A stretch of 64,000 nucleotides of DNA from Morchella semilibera (taxonomy: Eukaryota; Ascomycota; Pezizomycetes; Pezizales; Morchellaceae), in contig CM018603.1 in NCBI GenBank assembly GCA_009192285.1, positions 62,001 through 126,000 on the forward strand, given 5' to 3'. A program made the translations under genes and the position numbers. A model generated the notes under the pieces. That model did no database searches. It saw nothing but the letters and a program-made list of their open reading frames with translations, and had not been told where the DNA came from. This document shows, one piece after another, positions 1 to 11,292 of this stretch (its first letter is position 1; each line of letters opens with the position of its first letter).

Positions 1-1
1 T

Positions 2-3000
2 ATCGATGCGTCCCGGAACTATTGTCGAGCTCAACGTTACGAGGAAGGTGCCTCTACCCTGGCCCGAGGGACCCTTTTTGACGATCTCGTCATTTATCTT
101 GATAGGTATGTATCTCCAAATCACATGGGTTTATCAGTATGACTAGGAAGATTCTGAAACATTCCCTCCCTCAGAAATGCTTCCTTCCTCGACGATGGAT
201 GCCGATCGCACTATTCCCGGCTGTGCAACTTACTCCTCAAACGTGGCAAGATAAAACCTGAATTGAAAGACCTTACACTGGCGGCGCTACAGACAGATGA
301 GGAGAAGGAAGAGTTCTTCGTTCAATACGAGATGACAAGCCAGCTTTCGAGATTTTACATTGACCGACAAAGATACTCAGAAGCATGCAAATTGGCTATT
401 AAGGACGGTTATTTAGACAGAGCGTGGGAGCTGAATGAGAAGTACGGGGGCATGAACAAACTACCCGAGCGGGAGAGGCTAGATGTATTCAACTACACCA
501 AAGCGAGAATTCTATTGGCCACTCTTTCAAAAGAGCCAGAACAAGTGCTACAACCTGAAACGCATCAGAGTACGGAGTGTTCTTGGTTACCGGATCATCC
601 GTACGTACCGCGCTTTTGGGGGGATCTCCCATGCCTCCTAAATGATCTCCTACATCGTAAACAATCCTATGATAGCATGAGCTTTCCAAGATTATGGACG
701 AAACAGATTTTCGATATAATAGTAAGCTACGTGTCAAATGCGGCCCCCCATATTTAACTAATAGGTCTCAGGTCACCTTCAAGGTAAATGCCTTCATTCA
801 TTCATCAAAGACTATATCAGAGCTACCAGTAGAGTCAATAAACGAGGTTTTGAGGATGGCAACGGAAATGGTTACCACTGCAACAATCCCCACAGCCCTC
901 CTCATACTCTTACGTGTGTCCCCGATTGGGTTGGAGGCGAAAGAATATAGGATATTGGATCCCTCCCCCTTACTTGAGGGATGGGATCTGCCACCCCCAG
1001 GTTTAAGCGGTATTAAGGAGATGATTACAAAGTGGGTCCTGAGTCAAGTATGCAGGGCGGCAAAAGAGATTGATGAGAAAGCATTTGAGCTGTATAAATA
1101 TGGGGACCGGTGTTTATATCTTTCGTCCAATGGAATGTCTCATATTATTTCCTGTTAACTATAGAGTTATATACTAACACCATGCAGGAGTCTGCCGCCG
1201 TCAACAATGCCCCTATAGTCATGAACAAATAACCCCTGAGCGCTTCTCGGCCCGGATAAATGTTAGTGTTGATGGATCTTTGCATGGAAGAAGATTAAAT
1301 CCTAATCTGATTATAGGACGTTTTGAGGGTTAACTCTGTATACGCCACCCTTTTTCCGTTATATCTTCGTTTCCGGGTGTCAGACACCATGGACTGGGGC
1401 TTCTTCCGCCCATTACGTGAGTTATTTAAAACTAAATCTGCTCTTACGTATTCTTATTCGGAGCAGAGCGCAGATGGCTTGAAAAACTATTGGCTATCAC
1501 AACCTACCTCTCATCAGTCGAACACGATCCGCGCATCACGGTATGCACAAGACGAGCGCTTGCTGATGGCAAGAGCCCCCATTTTGGTGTCTGGGGAGGA
1601 CTCGAAAGACTGTCATACCATAGGCTTCGTAAAAATTGGGACCAGATGTGGGACTTTTCATCTATGTTGGAACAGATCCAAATTGCAGAAACCCTTGGTG
1701 AATCACCATCCCGTAAACTATACACACAGCCCAGATACTGACTACCAGCAGGTGTATACGGCTTCGAGAGGTCTCTAAGAGACAAGATCGGTTACCAGGG
1801 ACCTCCGCAGGGACCTCCGCACGCACAAAGGAGCTGGAACGCTTTGCAAAGGATAGAACACTACATCCGATTCGATATCAACCTTCATTCGGTAAAGGTG
1901 GTTGATGAGGCCATAAAGGCAGTTGACACCAGAGAACTGTGTGCGTATCATGCAGTGATTTCATTGTACGAAAGAATGGCTACATATCTGGTATGAAAAT
2001 ATTCTACTTTGGGAAGAATGTACACCGTCGGATATTAGCTGATCAAATACCCTATATTTGCGGTCCAATAGATTTACAAAAGCCGCCCTACCGAGTTTCT
2101 ATTACCAACTGGATGGGTGGAAATGTACTTACGGCCCGTTCTGCAGCGCCGCAACCCCGCTGAAAGGCTGCACAGGGAACACTATAAAACGGACTACCGG
2201 GAGGCGCTTATAGTATTGATAGAGAGCCTCTGCTCGTTGATTAGAAGAATTGATAGCCTAGGTCAATTTCAGCATAAGTTGACAGGGTCCTTGCAACGCT
2301 CGCCCCCTAGCACCCCATGGACCGCTCGCCGCAATTCTGATTTCCTCGCAACCTGTTTGATGAATTCGTTTGCGTGTCACGCATCAACAGGCGGCCAAGC
2401 GGGTATTGAGAGATACACACGAATGAAATATTTTGTAATGCAGGTCAGTTAATTCACTTCTTCACTATGAAATAACCATAACTTGTCCGGTTCTAAGGGT
2501 GGGTGCTAGGTATCTGGTTTGCAATTTGCCTTTTGGCCGGTCCTCCAGCAGTACACATCCGAGTATTCTCTAGTGAGAGAGCTCATCCGGTCATTTAGAC
2601 AGTACGATGGCAAGGACGGCCTTTGTCTCATCATAAGCTCCGAAAACATCCAGCCTTACTTCTTCAGCTTTATTCAATCAAGCGTTTCCACGATTATCCT
2701 AGACACGCTTCGAGCCTCGGAAAACTCTCAATCCAACGTCGTCCCCAAAGAGGCTGAACCATCGGTTGACACCGAGTCACTAGGCCCTCTTCAGACTGTA
2801 CTCCCTGCTGTGAAAGCTATTCAGCATATGTGGCGAACCCGATTCCCGATTGTCCAGAAACGGAGGGAGTTCTGCAAAAGTCCGTCTGGTCGAGCAATTC
2901 TGTATATGCAAAGGGTCTGCAGCTCATTTGCGGCTGGGCCATACCTTGATAGGAGAGAGAAGATATGGCAAACTGGTGTGCTTCTCAGCGATGGCGTCGA

Positions 3001-3784
3001 TGTTTATCTCTATATGAGAGAAATTGAGAAGCGGTCCCTGGAGAAGAAGGATGATATTAAGTCACGGATTGACAACGGGGACTCGAGTCATATGGAATGG
3101 TATCAGTACCAGTGGGAAAGGGTATTGCATATCCGTGAGCAGGTCATACAGAGTGCAGGGTTCCTGCTCGAAAGGAACTGGGACAAGCTTAATATTCCAC
3201 CAAAAAAGCTCAAGCTGAAGTTTCAGGAGCAATTGGAAGTTCTGAGGAGTTTAGATTCCGACATGGCTATGATTGAGTTGACCCAAGAGGAAGTAACAGC
3301 TACTGTAGTCATTCAACGTATGTGGAGAACTCGTTACCCCATTGTCCTAAAACGTCGAGAATTTGCCAAAACCACCACCGGCCTCGCTGTCAAATACATC
3401 CGCCGAATGTGCAAGAGTGTGCGGGACAACTCCTGCTTAGATCCGAAAGAGAGAACACGCAGTGCGATTGTCTTGTTCATGTATGGTGTGAACATTTACG
3501 AGAATGTTAACTCAATTGAGGGGCTATACCTGAAGGCAAAGAAGAGCCTGCGATCACAAACCAAGAATCATAGTTTACCTTTGGGGAAGCTTGCCACAGA
3601 GAAGTTGAAGAAGTTGGCTGGAATTCGAAACGATGTACGCAGGAACGCCGGCTTTCTCGCGGAGGGAAATTGGAAGGAACTGGATCTCACATGCGATGAG
3701 CTGGCTATTAAATGCCAGGCGACTTTACGATCCCTCCAGCATACCCTAAGGGATTTGAATTCTCTGATAGCCATGGATAAGTGA
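2..3784 (+). CDS. C-terminal part of a large UvrD/TRANK1-like helicase-TPR protein (5' end outside window)
   Basis: This is a multi-exon gene entering from the left edge. Visible exons join in frame: an intron at about 106-173, one at 722-771 (donor GTAAGC, branch ACTAAT, acceptor CTCAG), others near 1110-1190, 1417-1466, 1980-2060 and 2444-2510. The N-terminal visible part is helical and TPR-like (AACRAY-type repeats, e.g. YSEACKLAIKDGYLDRAWEL at 376-435). A short Cys/His segment (CRRQQCPYSHE, about 1190-1225) follows. The last exon (2510-3784) holds two tandem copies of a roughly 145-residue unit, each opening with an IQ-like motif (IQHMWRTRFPIVQKRR, IQRMWRTRYPIVLKRR) and ending in W(D/K)(K/E)L. 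This layout resembles the C-terminal half of fungal TRANK1-like proteins with UvrD-type helicase cores. No helicase motif is visible here because that part would lie upstream. Family assignment is from memory and moderate. Several exon joints are approximate. Confidence 0.5.
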
Positions 3785-4201
3785 CGATGATCTCCATTAT
3801 TTTTAGTTTGACTGGTTTCTGTTGTCGCATGGGATAATGTTGTGATATCGCCTGTTGGTGTCTTGTCGATGTTAGATCTAGTTGAGTTTTCCTTTTGTGT
3901 ACTTTCATAATTTAATAGTTCAGTAGATAAACGGAATAAATATGTAGTTCGGTCTTGACCTTTCCTTCTTGAACCAGTGCGTTATACAAAGAGGATACCT
4001 CTGTATCGTGATAGGGCAACTATAGTAACCGTAGAATTTTCCGGGATGCGCAATTTAGGCACCGGGGGGATACTCGGGGTGTGTTACATACTCGGTGCTT
4101 GATATTGGTATTTACAACTGCATGATACTGGATTTTGAAAATGACTATCTATAGTTTGTGATGTACATTTCCCACGCCCCTTCAACCGTCCAACTAATCT
4201 A

Positions 4202-4579
4202 CAGCGGAACCCCGATAGTAGCATACGCTCGGGAATGGAAAGTAGTATGCTCTTAACAGGGTTATGCTACTAACGGGGTTTATCTTGAAAATCGAGGAAA
4301 ACCAGTAAAAGGTCATGGAATGCAATATTTGAAACATCCAACCGTAAATCTTTCCAACCGCACTCAATGGCTTTTTTTTTTACCTACCGCTGTAGTACTT
4401 GTTTGTGGAAAATATGGGCAAAAACTGCTAACAAAACTAGCATATTCCCAAACATGAACCTAAGCATATGCCATTATTGGGGTACGCCAGATTTTCCTCA
4501 GTAGACTTGAGAAGTGCCGGAAGTATGTTACTATCGAGGTTATGCCACTATCGGGTATGCTACTATCGGAGTCTTGCTG
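4202..4579. mobile_element. Pogo/Tigger-type MITE with TA target duplication
   Basis: Terminal inverted repeats of about 25 bp: the left end reads CAGCGGAACCCCGATAGTAG and the right end is its complement with four mismatches (CAGCAAGACTCCGATAGTAG when reversed). Both ends are flanked by TA (4200-4201, 4580-4581). The unit GTATGCTACTATCGG is repeated subterminally at the right end (about 4525-4575) and, inverted, at the left (about 4210-4280). No ORF is present, so this is non-autonomous. TA duplication and CAG-starting ends fit the Tc1/mariner-pogo superfamily. Confidence 0.75.
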
Positions 4580-5062
4580 TACCATCTTTTCCTCAATGAA
4601 TAAAAAACTAAAAAAAGAAGATACCTCTTCCACTGCTTAAACAACAAATAACCCTAACATTTTTTACTCCAAAACCACAGTAGCTCTGAGCAGGAGAGCG
4701 CCGGATATGCTCCAGTAATAGTACTTGCTGTCTGGGCATTGTCTTGAGAATGGCACTTTGAAACTTCCGTCTCGGTATGTGGTTTTGGTGGTTGCTGGGT
4801 CAATGACCGGATACATGCGGAAACCGACAATACCTTACTCCAACTCAGTCGTACTTTGGTTTATAACTGGTTTTCAACATTATAGGGCTTTCTAGTGGGG
4901 TAGGAAACGCCTAGAAACAGTGTCTTTCTAACCTCCAGGAGCAGGCATATCCGGGCGTTAACAGCAAGTGATAATTCATGACCGAGACAGGCGAGTGATA
5001 TCTCATGAGCTGACTAAGGAGGCAGTGATAGTTGGTGATCCAGGTTTGACATGGATTAGTTA

Positions 5063-5512
5063 CTCTACCACCCCAAGTAATGAATCAGCATATGCATCTA
5101 AAATGCATCTAAAATGTATCGTTTCATAATGCATCGGAAATGCATTGATAATGCATCGGAAATGTGTTGAAAATGCATCGGAAATGCATCAAAATCCCAG
5201 CTAATGTATCAGTCTAATTAGGACATGGAAAATTTCCTGGAAAAAAAGAAAACTGTCAGAGAATTGAACCTGAATCATTATACTAGATTACTGAAAAGCT
5301 AATCTATTACGCCATGCTATAAATTGATATAATTTCAAGTTTTTCAGGCATGCTATTGACTATTCACAGCTAAAGTATCAGTAAATGTGTTGGTGTCATC
5401 AGTTGTGATGCATTAATATCCTTCGTTGCATTTAATGCATCCTTCGATGCATTAACAGATCCTTTTTATATGAGTAAATGCATCAAATGATGCATTAATT
5501 GTGGTGGTAGAG
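5063..5512. mobile_element. MITE with TTA target duplication and ATGCATC repeat arrays
   Basis: Ends are a perfect 10-bp inverted repeat CTCTACCACC/GGTGGTAGAG flanked by TTA on both sides (5060-5062, 5513-5515), as for PIF/Harbinger-like elements. Inside, the left half carries at least seven copies of an (A)ATGCATC-like unit (about 5090-5195) and the right half carries more (about 5405-5495), in the opposite sense by symmetry. The centre contains a tRNA-like segment (5252-5319, minus strand). No protein-coding capacity. Confidence 0.65.
5252..5319 (-). other. tRNA-like sequence inside the 5063-5512 element
   Basis: On the minus strand the segment begins TAGCATGGCGTAATAGATTA (A-box-like), has a stem-loop GATTA...TAATC with loop GCTTTTCAG, and ends GGTTCAATTCT, a good B-box, followed by T runs that could end Pol III transcription. 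The anticodon-position triplet would be TTT (Lys). I could not pair a convincing acceptor stem, so it is more likely a tRNA relic or tRNA-derived promoter within the element than a functional tRNA. Confidence 0.3.
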
Positions 5513-7869
5513 TTATCAATTGACAACTGATGTAGCTCCTACATTGAAATTTTAATTTAGAATTGATACAGAGATCATACTCTCTCGATATATAAGGATG
5601 TGTGCCTGTATGAGGTGCGGGGTTGCGGTGTCGATCCGCGTTGTGCTGCAGCAGGAATACTCAGCTAACGTATGCATTACCTATAACGTCATGCGTTAAT
5701 TATTATGGTGTGAACTCTGTATCTTTGAGGCGTGGCACATCATACGCACGTCTTGTGTGGACCAAAGAATGTGGTAGGCTGTCAAGCTTCGAGACACGTG
5801 CGTATGAACACCGCCAGCTATAAAGCTATAGCTACGATCAACATCAATCCGTGCGGCCGGGGAGTTGACCCATACCCCGAAAATATAATATTTGGGTGGG
5901 GTAAACATGATTTGGCCGACAGATGGACACGGAACTTAAGGGCAATCCTCAACGGCGCAAAAGATATTAGGTTTCTGTGCACTGATCATGAATACACACA
6001 TATATATATACTAGTGAGGAGCGGCCTCCGGCCGCATATGTAAATATTGTCAGTTCGAGAAACCACCGACACTGAATCGAAGGATTCAGAAAACTCACAG
6101 TCCTATTCAATGCAATGATGTGGGATAAACACCTCCGCACGCAGTCGGGGCCACCTGCCACTGCGTGGCATGCTGGGCCCTCCTTGCTCGCGTGAGGTTG
6201 TAGTTTTGGAAGAGAAGAAATATTGATCTCGGCCAGAGGGTTATTATATAGTGATTGAGGTTTGCCAATGTATATGTATGCCATCTCCCTTAACACACCC
6301 GATTCTTTGTCTACTGACAGTTGTAGCCCGCCAGACCACAGGAGTCTGGGGCAGCTACCCATCCAATTGAAACCTTTCGTGATGACAGAGATACCTGACT
6401 ATTCTATTTAGATGATCTCACCCCAAAGCACAGATGGCCTAGGTCACTGTGTTGTTCAAGGCTGGTGCCCTCTATGCATATATATTGCATGTGTGAACCG
6501 GCTCGAGTGGGTGTCACGGCTGTGGAGAGAGGTTTTCCTTTCCTAGCACCGGGCGCCCAAATGGGGAAAAATGCGGAGGAGTGTGCATGTGACTAAGCGA
6601 AGGTGCCGGCCCTAGGGGTATTCCACACTCAAGACCCTGCACTGGTTGCCTGGGGAGGATTAGTGTGCCGCCATAGCCTAAGGGCTGGACGCGAGGGTGA
6701 AATGAAATCTCTTAGCATGACCACGTTAGATATCGAGTGATATACTGTGATGCAACCCCCCCCCGGGCAGGCATTATCACTCGCTCCACGACCCTTCGAC
6801 GACGGGACGTTGAGAAATGGACTAGAGACACACTGGAGCTGGCAAAGTCACGCGTGATATGATCGCTAACTTCCACTAACCTTCTGAGCATACCCATTGG
6901 CACAAGAAACCTGCCCATAGCCTTGCTTCTAGGATCCATAGATACCGACCCACCAACGTATGGAACAGGTCCTTGGCCTGCCGTACCTTTGTTGGTGGGG
7001 CCGGCCGCTGTGAGTATGGGGGCGGAGTAGGGGGGACGATTCCCGAAAATGTTCTCCGGCGGGAACACACCTAACTTTGGCGCCAGTCTGGTTCCCCGGA
7101 CGAGACCTACCTATCAGTGAATATCTAGCTCAGTAGCCGCAAAATCATAAAGATTGAATGTTCAAACTCGTATATAGCGTTCAGAGCCCGCATCTCCGTC
7201 CCTCACTTCGCTTAGTGACTGTTTCTCTAACGAATCCTTTTACTTAGCCTCACATAGCTATAGGACCATGCCAGACCCTCGCCTGGCGCCAAGGCCTGGT
7301 ATCTAACAGCCAACCGGATCCGCGGAACGAGAATTTAGTTTAAATATTGGATTCATCTATCAACACCTAGACCTTACTGGCCGATGAGTTTCAACAGGAT
7401 TGCTCTAGCTCGAGACACAAAGGATCACAAATACACGGAATGCTATCAAAGTGGTTACGTGCGGGCCCTCGTGGTGCAGTACTGCAGGCCTTGGAAAGGG
7501 GGTTCATTGTCCTGTCTCTGTAGTTGGGTACGACCTTCTCTTCCTTTAGAAGCACTTCATTTCTCAAATTATGCTATAACCAGATCTAGAGCACTGGATT
7601 CCGCGGATTCCTTGTATATACAACTTGTCGTGGTTCTCGTTACCAAGTTCTAAGATAGGGTACACAAAGGGAAACAAAAGATAGTTTTACGCTGAAAAGA
7701 GCTCCAAAAGACTGGGAAGTGGCTGTCTGCATACCAACAAAAGAAGGAAGAAACTAATATAAAAGTAAAAGAAAGACCGCAATAGATTGACCACGCAGAT
7801 CCGGATTCACCCAGACAAGACCTAAGAGAAAGGAATTAAAACTGAAAATCAAAGGTGCCCGCCTCGACC

Positions 7870-10800
7870 TCATGCGCCAGTATGAATGAATGGAGACCAT
7901 AGGAGAGGTGATTTCAGGTTCTCGTCTCTCAACTTCTTGACTGCGAAATGGAACGCAGAGGCGACTTTCCTATGCCCACACCTGGAAGGGCCCCCGTCGA
8001 ACAGGTTTCGATAAAACTCGGTAGAGACCTTTAGGCAAGCATTGTCATCTGATGGCCACATATTTGCAAGTACATGACTGAATCCGGCGAGCTGGAAGGC
8101 GCTGGCAATGTGGACTGACTCATCTGCAGAACATTCCGACCCAATTCCGGCGGTTGAACAGGCTGACAAGTATGCGATCTGCGCTGATTTCAGGCTGATG
8201 TCCGATATCGCCCCTACTGTCAATTTATCAACACCGGAGGTGCCAGCGTGAAGCAACAAATGGCTGTTGAAAGGGTCTTGGGGATCAGAAAATCCGTGGC
8301 ATGCAAAGTGAATTGCACTGAACGAAGGAAGTTTTTCTAGTATGTCCTTGACACTTGGACTAGGAAGTATCTCTGCCCTAACCCCCTCTGGCACCAAACT
8401 CGCTACTGACCCAACCTCAATATCAACACTTTCCAAAGGTGATTGACCAGGAGTCTCAGGCATAGCAACCATGAGCAAACTCGAGTCACCGTGACTGTCT
8501 CTGTCTAAGAAGGTGAGAGGTTTCTCACGCGCGTAGGAAAGAGCTTTGATTGTTGGGATGTAGGAGCTCATTGCGTAGGATAGGGTGTTGTTGGTCGACC
8601 CAGGTGAGTGGTCCCCAGCTGCATGAAATGGTGCCAAACCCATGAAACCTGCTCCGACCCACCATATCCGCGCAGGTACTGACTGGTCAGCCTGAGGGTT
8701 TGAAGACACAAGACCTAGTATCTTCAGTTCATCAATAACAGGCTTTACTGCGACCCGCCACAGCCAAAGTAGGAATTCTCCCATCTTTTCGGTCCTTGAT
8801 CGGTATGTACGGCATTTTCCAAGAAATACCTTGTTGAGCGGCACAATTCGATTCCGCGCATCAGAGTAAATAAGATCCGGAAGTGGTATAGACTTTACAC
8901 CCGAGCTTGTAACAATTATCGCGTCGCTCCGAATATCCGTACATACTTCTATAATGATCGGACCATCTTTGGCCATTTCAACGAGTTGTTCATCTGAAGG
9001 TGGCAGTTGGAACCGTTCAAACCCGGGTTGATTTCTTATCTCTTGCAACGTCTTCACAAGCTCCTGGGAGTCGTTCACTCTCTGTCTTTTGCGCTCCTCT
9101 TGTGAAAAACCCAGCTCAGGGACTTCGGGATCCGAAGGCCGAAAGAATCCCCCGCAAGGGCCATCCGGCTCGTCAGCGCGACTGCGTAGGTTATTAAACT
9201 TGTGAAAGAGCTCTGGATTAATTTTCCGCAGATCTTGGAGGTTCTCTGTACTCCTGCAGTCGATTGTGAATCCTAGGGTAACTCCTCGACACTGCTCAAG
9301 GGCAGCTAAGCAACGAGATGCTGGTTTCCCCGTGTAGAGGCCTGCAGAAACCGCTAGCTGTCCTAACCTACAAGCGTCCACATCTTTGTCATAGACGTTG
9401 TATCGCTGCTTGCGCAGAGAATACACAGGTGTGGCTGTAGGAAGGATTGCGATTGCTTCCTCAAATATCATGAAGGCTTCCGACATTTTCTGGTCTCTAT
9501 GCCCCAGTGAATGGGTAAGCTGGGTCCCAGCAAGCCACCCACCCGCCACCCGGTGAATTGGACTTAATAGCTCGCACCTCAAAGCCGCTTTACTGAGCTC
9601 GCAAATCTCCTTCGCCTTCAACGGATCGAGGGGTTGACCCAACAACTCATAATAATCAGCCCATGCATTGGCGATTTGTATGCATAGTCCAAAATCATCA
9701 GGTCCCTCGTCTAGGGTCAATACAAATAGCTCTTCTAATGTATGAATCCGATCCAGTAAAGTATCGGCATCCAGCTTCTGTGAACCAATGGCCACTTTCT
9801 GAGATATGCAGCGGGGGAAAAGCAACGTATTGTACACACCCAAAAGCCTAGATTTCGAGGGCGATTGGTAGGAAGCCGTTCTACTAGCATATCGAAAGAA
9901 GCAAAGTGTCGAGTCTACCTCAGAACTATTGTTTCCAGGTTCCTCCAGATAGAGCATAGTGGCCAAGCATAGTAGAGCCTGCCCGAACCTGGTATTACGC
10001 CACCGATGATCCGACGCAGTAATGGCGCCTTTCAACTCTCTATATAAACAAGTTGCTCGCTTAACGTCGGCCGCATTCTCGAGCATCGTATATCGGGTAA
10101 CAAGAATGAGCGATAGCATTAACAAATACTTTGGCCGATCCCGGTGGTTTAATGGTGCTATATTCGCTAACTCCTCCAATTGCAGTATAGACTGATCAAG
10201 ATCTCTGACATCGGATAGGGCGTAAAATCGATCCCTAAAGGCCATAGCTAGTTCACCTAGGTTTCTTAATCTGATCCGCATGGAGACATTTCCTGCGTTG
10301 GCCGCCGCATGTAGCATATCTATAGCATGGTTTATGTCTGGAACGGCTTTGGAACGTTTGAACCGTATCATAAGGGCGGACCCCAAGTAGTAGGTGCATT
10401 CGCCCCTGAGAAATCCATTTCCTAACTGAATCCCCAAAGCTTGTTGAAAGGAACCAACAATCCGGTCGATGTCTCCCTTGTTGCTCTGCTTATGCAGCCA
10501 TAAATCGCATAATCCTCCCGCAAACAACACCGCCGACAAACGCCGCATCGGTGCTGATGATTCCAATTCGTTGAATATCCCTCCCATCTCGATGATTTCT
10601 TGGAACTCACTGTAAACCATTCCTACGCTGCTAAGCCAGAGAAGAAGGATAAGATTTTGGCCATTGTGGTCCAACGGTCGGGAGATCAACGCACCGGTTA
10701 GAGCGCGAATTGAATGTTGAATATCCATTGGGTCATCACTCCATGTGAACCTCTGTTTCCAGTATGCGCCAAGTCGTACTAGATTGGATCTTGACGGTGG

Positions 10801-11292
10801 AATTTGTTGATTCCCCTGAACAATCTCTATTGCCTTTTCGAGATCCTTCAGTGTTCCATTGGCGATGGACCTCTGGTAAAGTACATCGGCCGTCCATGTT
10901 GCTCGCTTGGTCCACCGATATTTGGTCTTTCCTGTACGCAGGATTGGGTCTTCGAAATCGTCGAAGTTATGTTTAGGTTCCACTGTTACTGTTGGGGGGT
11001 AGTCCTTCACGTGGTGTTGCAGCCCCAGTCGTGTGAGATTGAAGCGTAGTTCATCGCGTCTTTTAAAAGATAAATAAAGGGTATCGATCAGATTGTTGCT
11101 CTCCTCCTGATACACGAAGATTATCGGATATTCACACTGCATGTTCCTAAGGAATCGTATTAGCCCCATCTTAACTATATATATACTCAGGGAGGGTATG
11201 TTCAAACCTTGTCGAAATTTGCCCTTTTTAGGTGTGTTGAGTTGAATTATCTGATGATTTTTATAACCAGCTGCCACCGCTGCCGCCGCCAT
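7870..11292 (-). CDS. CHAT-domain (caspase-like) protease with TPR-like N-terminus
   Basis: Single-exon protein of 1140 aa. The C-terminal third is a CHAT peptidase domain (caspase/separase fold, clan CD): the His motif HFACHG lies near residues 995-1000 and the Cys motif LSACST near 1042-1047, giving a His~999/Cys~1045 dyad, preceded by ARIWWVGAGFMGLAPFHAAG, which matches the conserved pre-catalytic strand of CHAT proteins. Residues ~150-650 are helical and repeat-like (e.g. blocks GTLKDLEKAIEI, DIDRIVGSFQQALGI, DVRDLDQSILQLEEL), typical of the TPR-like array that controls such proteases. The first ATG gives a low-complexity MAAAAVAAG start; an alternative start is the Met near residue 42 (MGLIRFLRN). 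It is transcribed away from the 283-aa gene at 12645-13496 across 1.35 kb. In fungi CHAT proteins occur in NLR-like and gasdermin-linked cell-death loci, which is the role I infer. Its substrate is not shown by sequence alone. Confidence 0.88.
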   Translation of the reverse strand: MAAAAVAAGYKNHQIIQLNTPKKGKFRQGLNIPSLSIYIVKMGLIRFLRNMQCEYPIIFVYQEESNNLIDTLYLSFKRRDELRFNLTRLGLQHHVKDYPPTVTVEPKHNFDDFEDPILRTGKTKYRWTKRATWTADVLYQRSIANGTLKDLEKAIEIVQGNQQIPPSRSNLVRLGAYWKQRFTWSDDPMDIQHSIRALTGALISRPLDHNGQNLILLLWLSSVGMVYSEFQEIIEMGGIFNELESSAPMRRLSAVLFAGGLCDLWLHKQSNKGDIDRIVGSFQQALGIQLGNGFLRGECTYYLGSALMIRFKRSKAVPDINHAIDMLHAAANAGNVSMRIRLRNLGELAMAFRDRFYALSDVRDLDQSILQLEELANIAPLNHRDRPKYLLMLSLILVTRYTMLENAADVKRATCLYRELKGAITASDHRWRNTRFGQALLCLATMLYLEEPGNNSSEVDSTLCFFRYASRTASYQSPSKSRLLGVYNTLLFPRCISQKVAIGSQKLDADTLLDRIHTLEELFVLTLDEGPDDFGLCIQIANAWADYYELLGQPLDPLKAKEICELSKAALRCELLSPIHRVAGGWLAGTQLTHSLGHRDQKMSEAFMIFEEAIAILPTATPVYSLRKQRYNVYDKDVDACRLGQLAVSAGLYTGKPASRCLAALEQCRGVTLGFTIDCRSTENLQDLRKINPELFHKFNNLRSRADEPDGPCGGFFRPSDPEVPELGFSQEERKRQRVNDSQELVKTLQEIRNQPGFERFQLPPSDEQLVEMAKDGPIIIEVCTDIRSDAIIVTSSGVKSIPLPDLIYSDARNRIVPLNKVFLGKCRTYRSRTEKMGEFLLWLWRVAVKPVIDELKILGLVSSNPQADQSVPARIWWVGAGFMGLAPFHAAGDHSPGSTNNTLSYAMSSYIPTIKALSYAREKPLTFLDRDSHGDSSLLMVAMPETPGQSPLESVDIEVGSVASLVPEGVRAEILPSPSVKDILEKLPSFSAIHFACHGFSDPQDPFNSHLLLHAGTSGVDKLTVGAISDISLKSAQIAYLSACSTAGIGSECSADESVHIASAFQLAGFSHVLANMWPSDDNACLKVSTEFYRNLFDGGPSRCGHRKVASAFHFAVKKLRDENLKSPLLWSPFIHTGA

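Larger units (their letters stand above)
3785..7869. other. Gene-free stretch between helicase-like and CHAT genes
   Basis: I see no convincing gene in these 4 kb. The stretch holds two MITEs (4202-4579 and 5063-5512, listed separately). The remainder, including several short ORFs around 5620-7070 and 7384-7653, has no recognisable domain, no plausible intron partners and mixed codon use. A run of nine C lies near 6756. Confidence 0.6.

Noticed and set aside
5090-5200. CRISPR-like array of ATGCATC repeats
   Set aside because: Repeats are 7-10 bp without uniform spacers and lie inside a MITE in a fungal genome.
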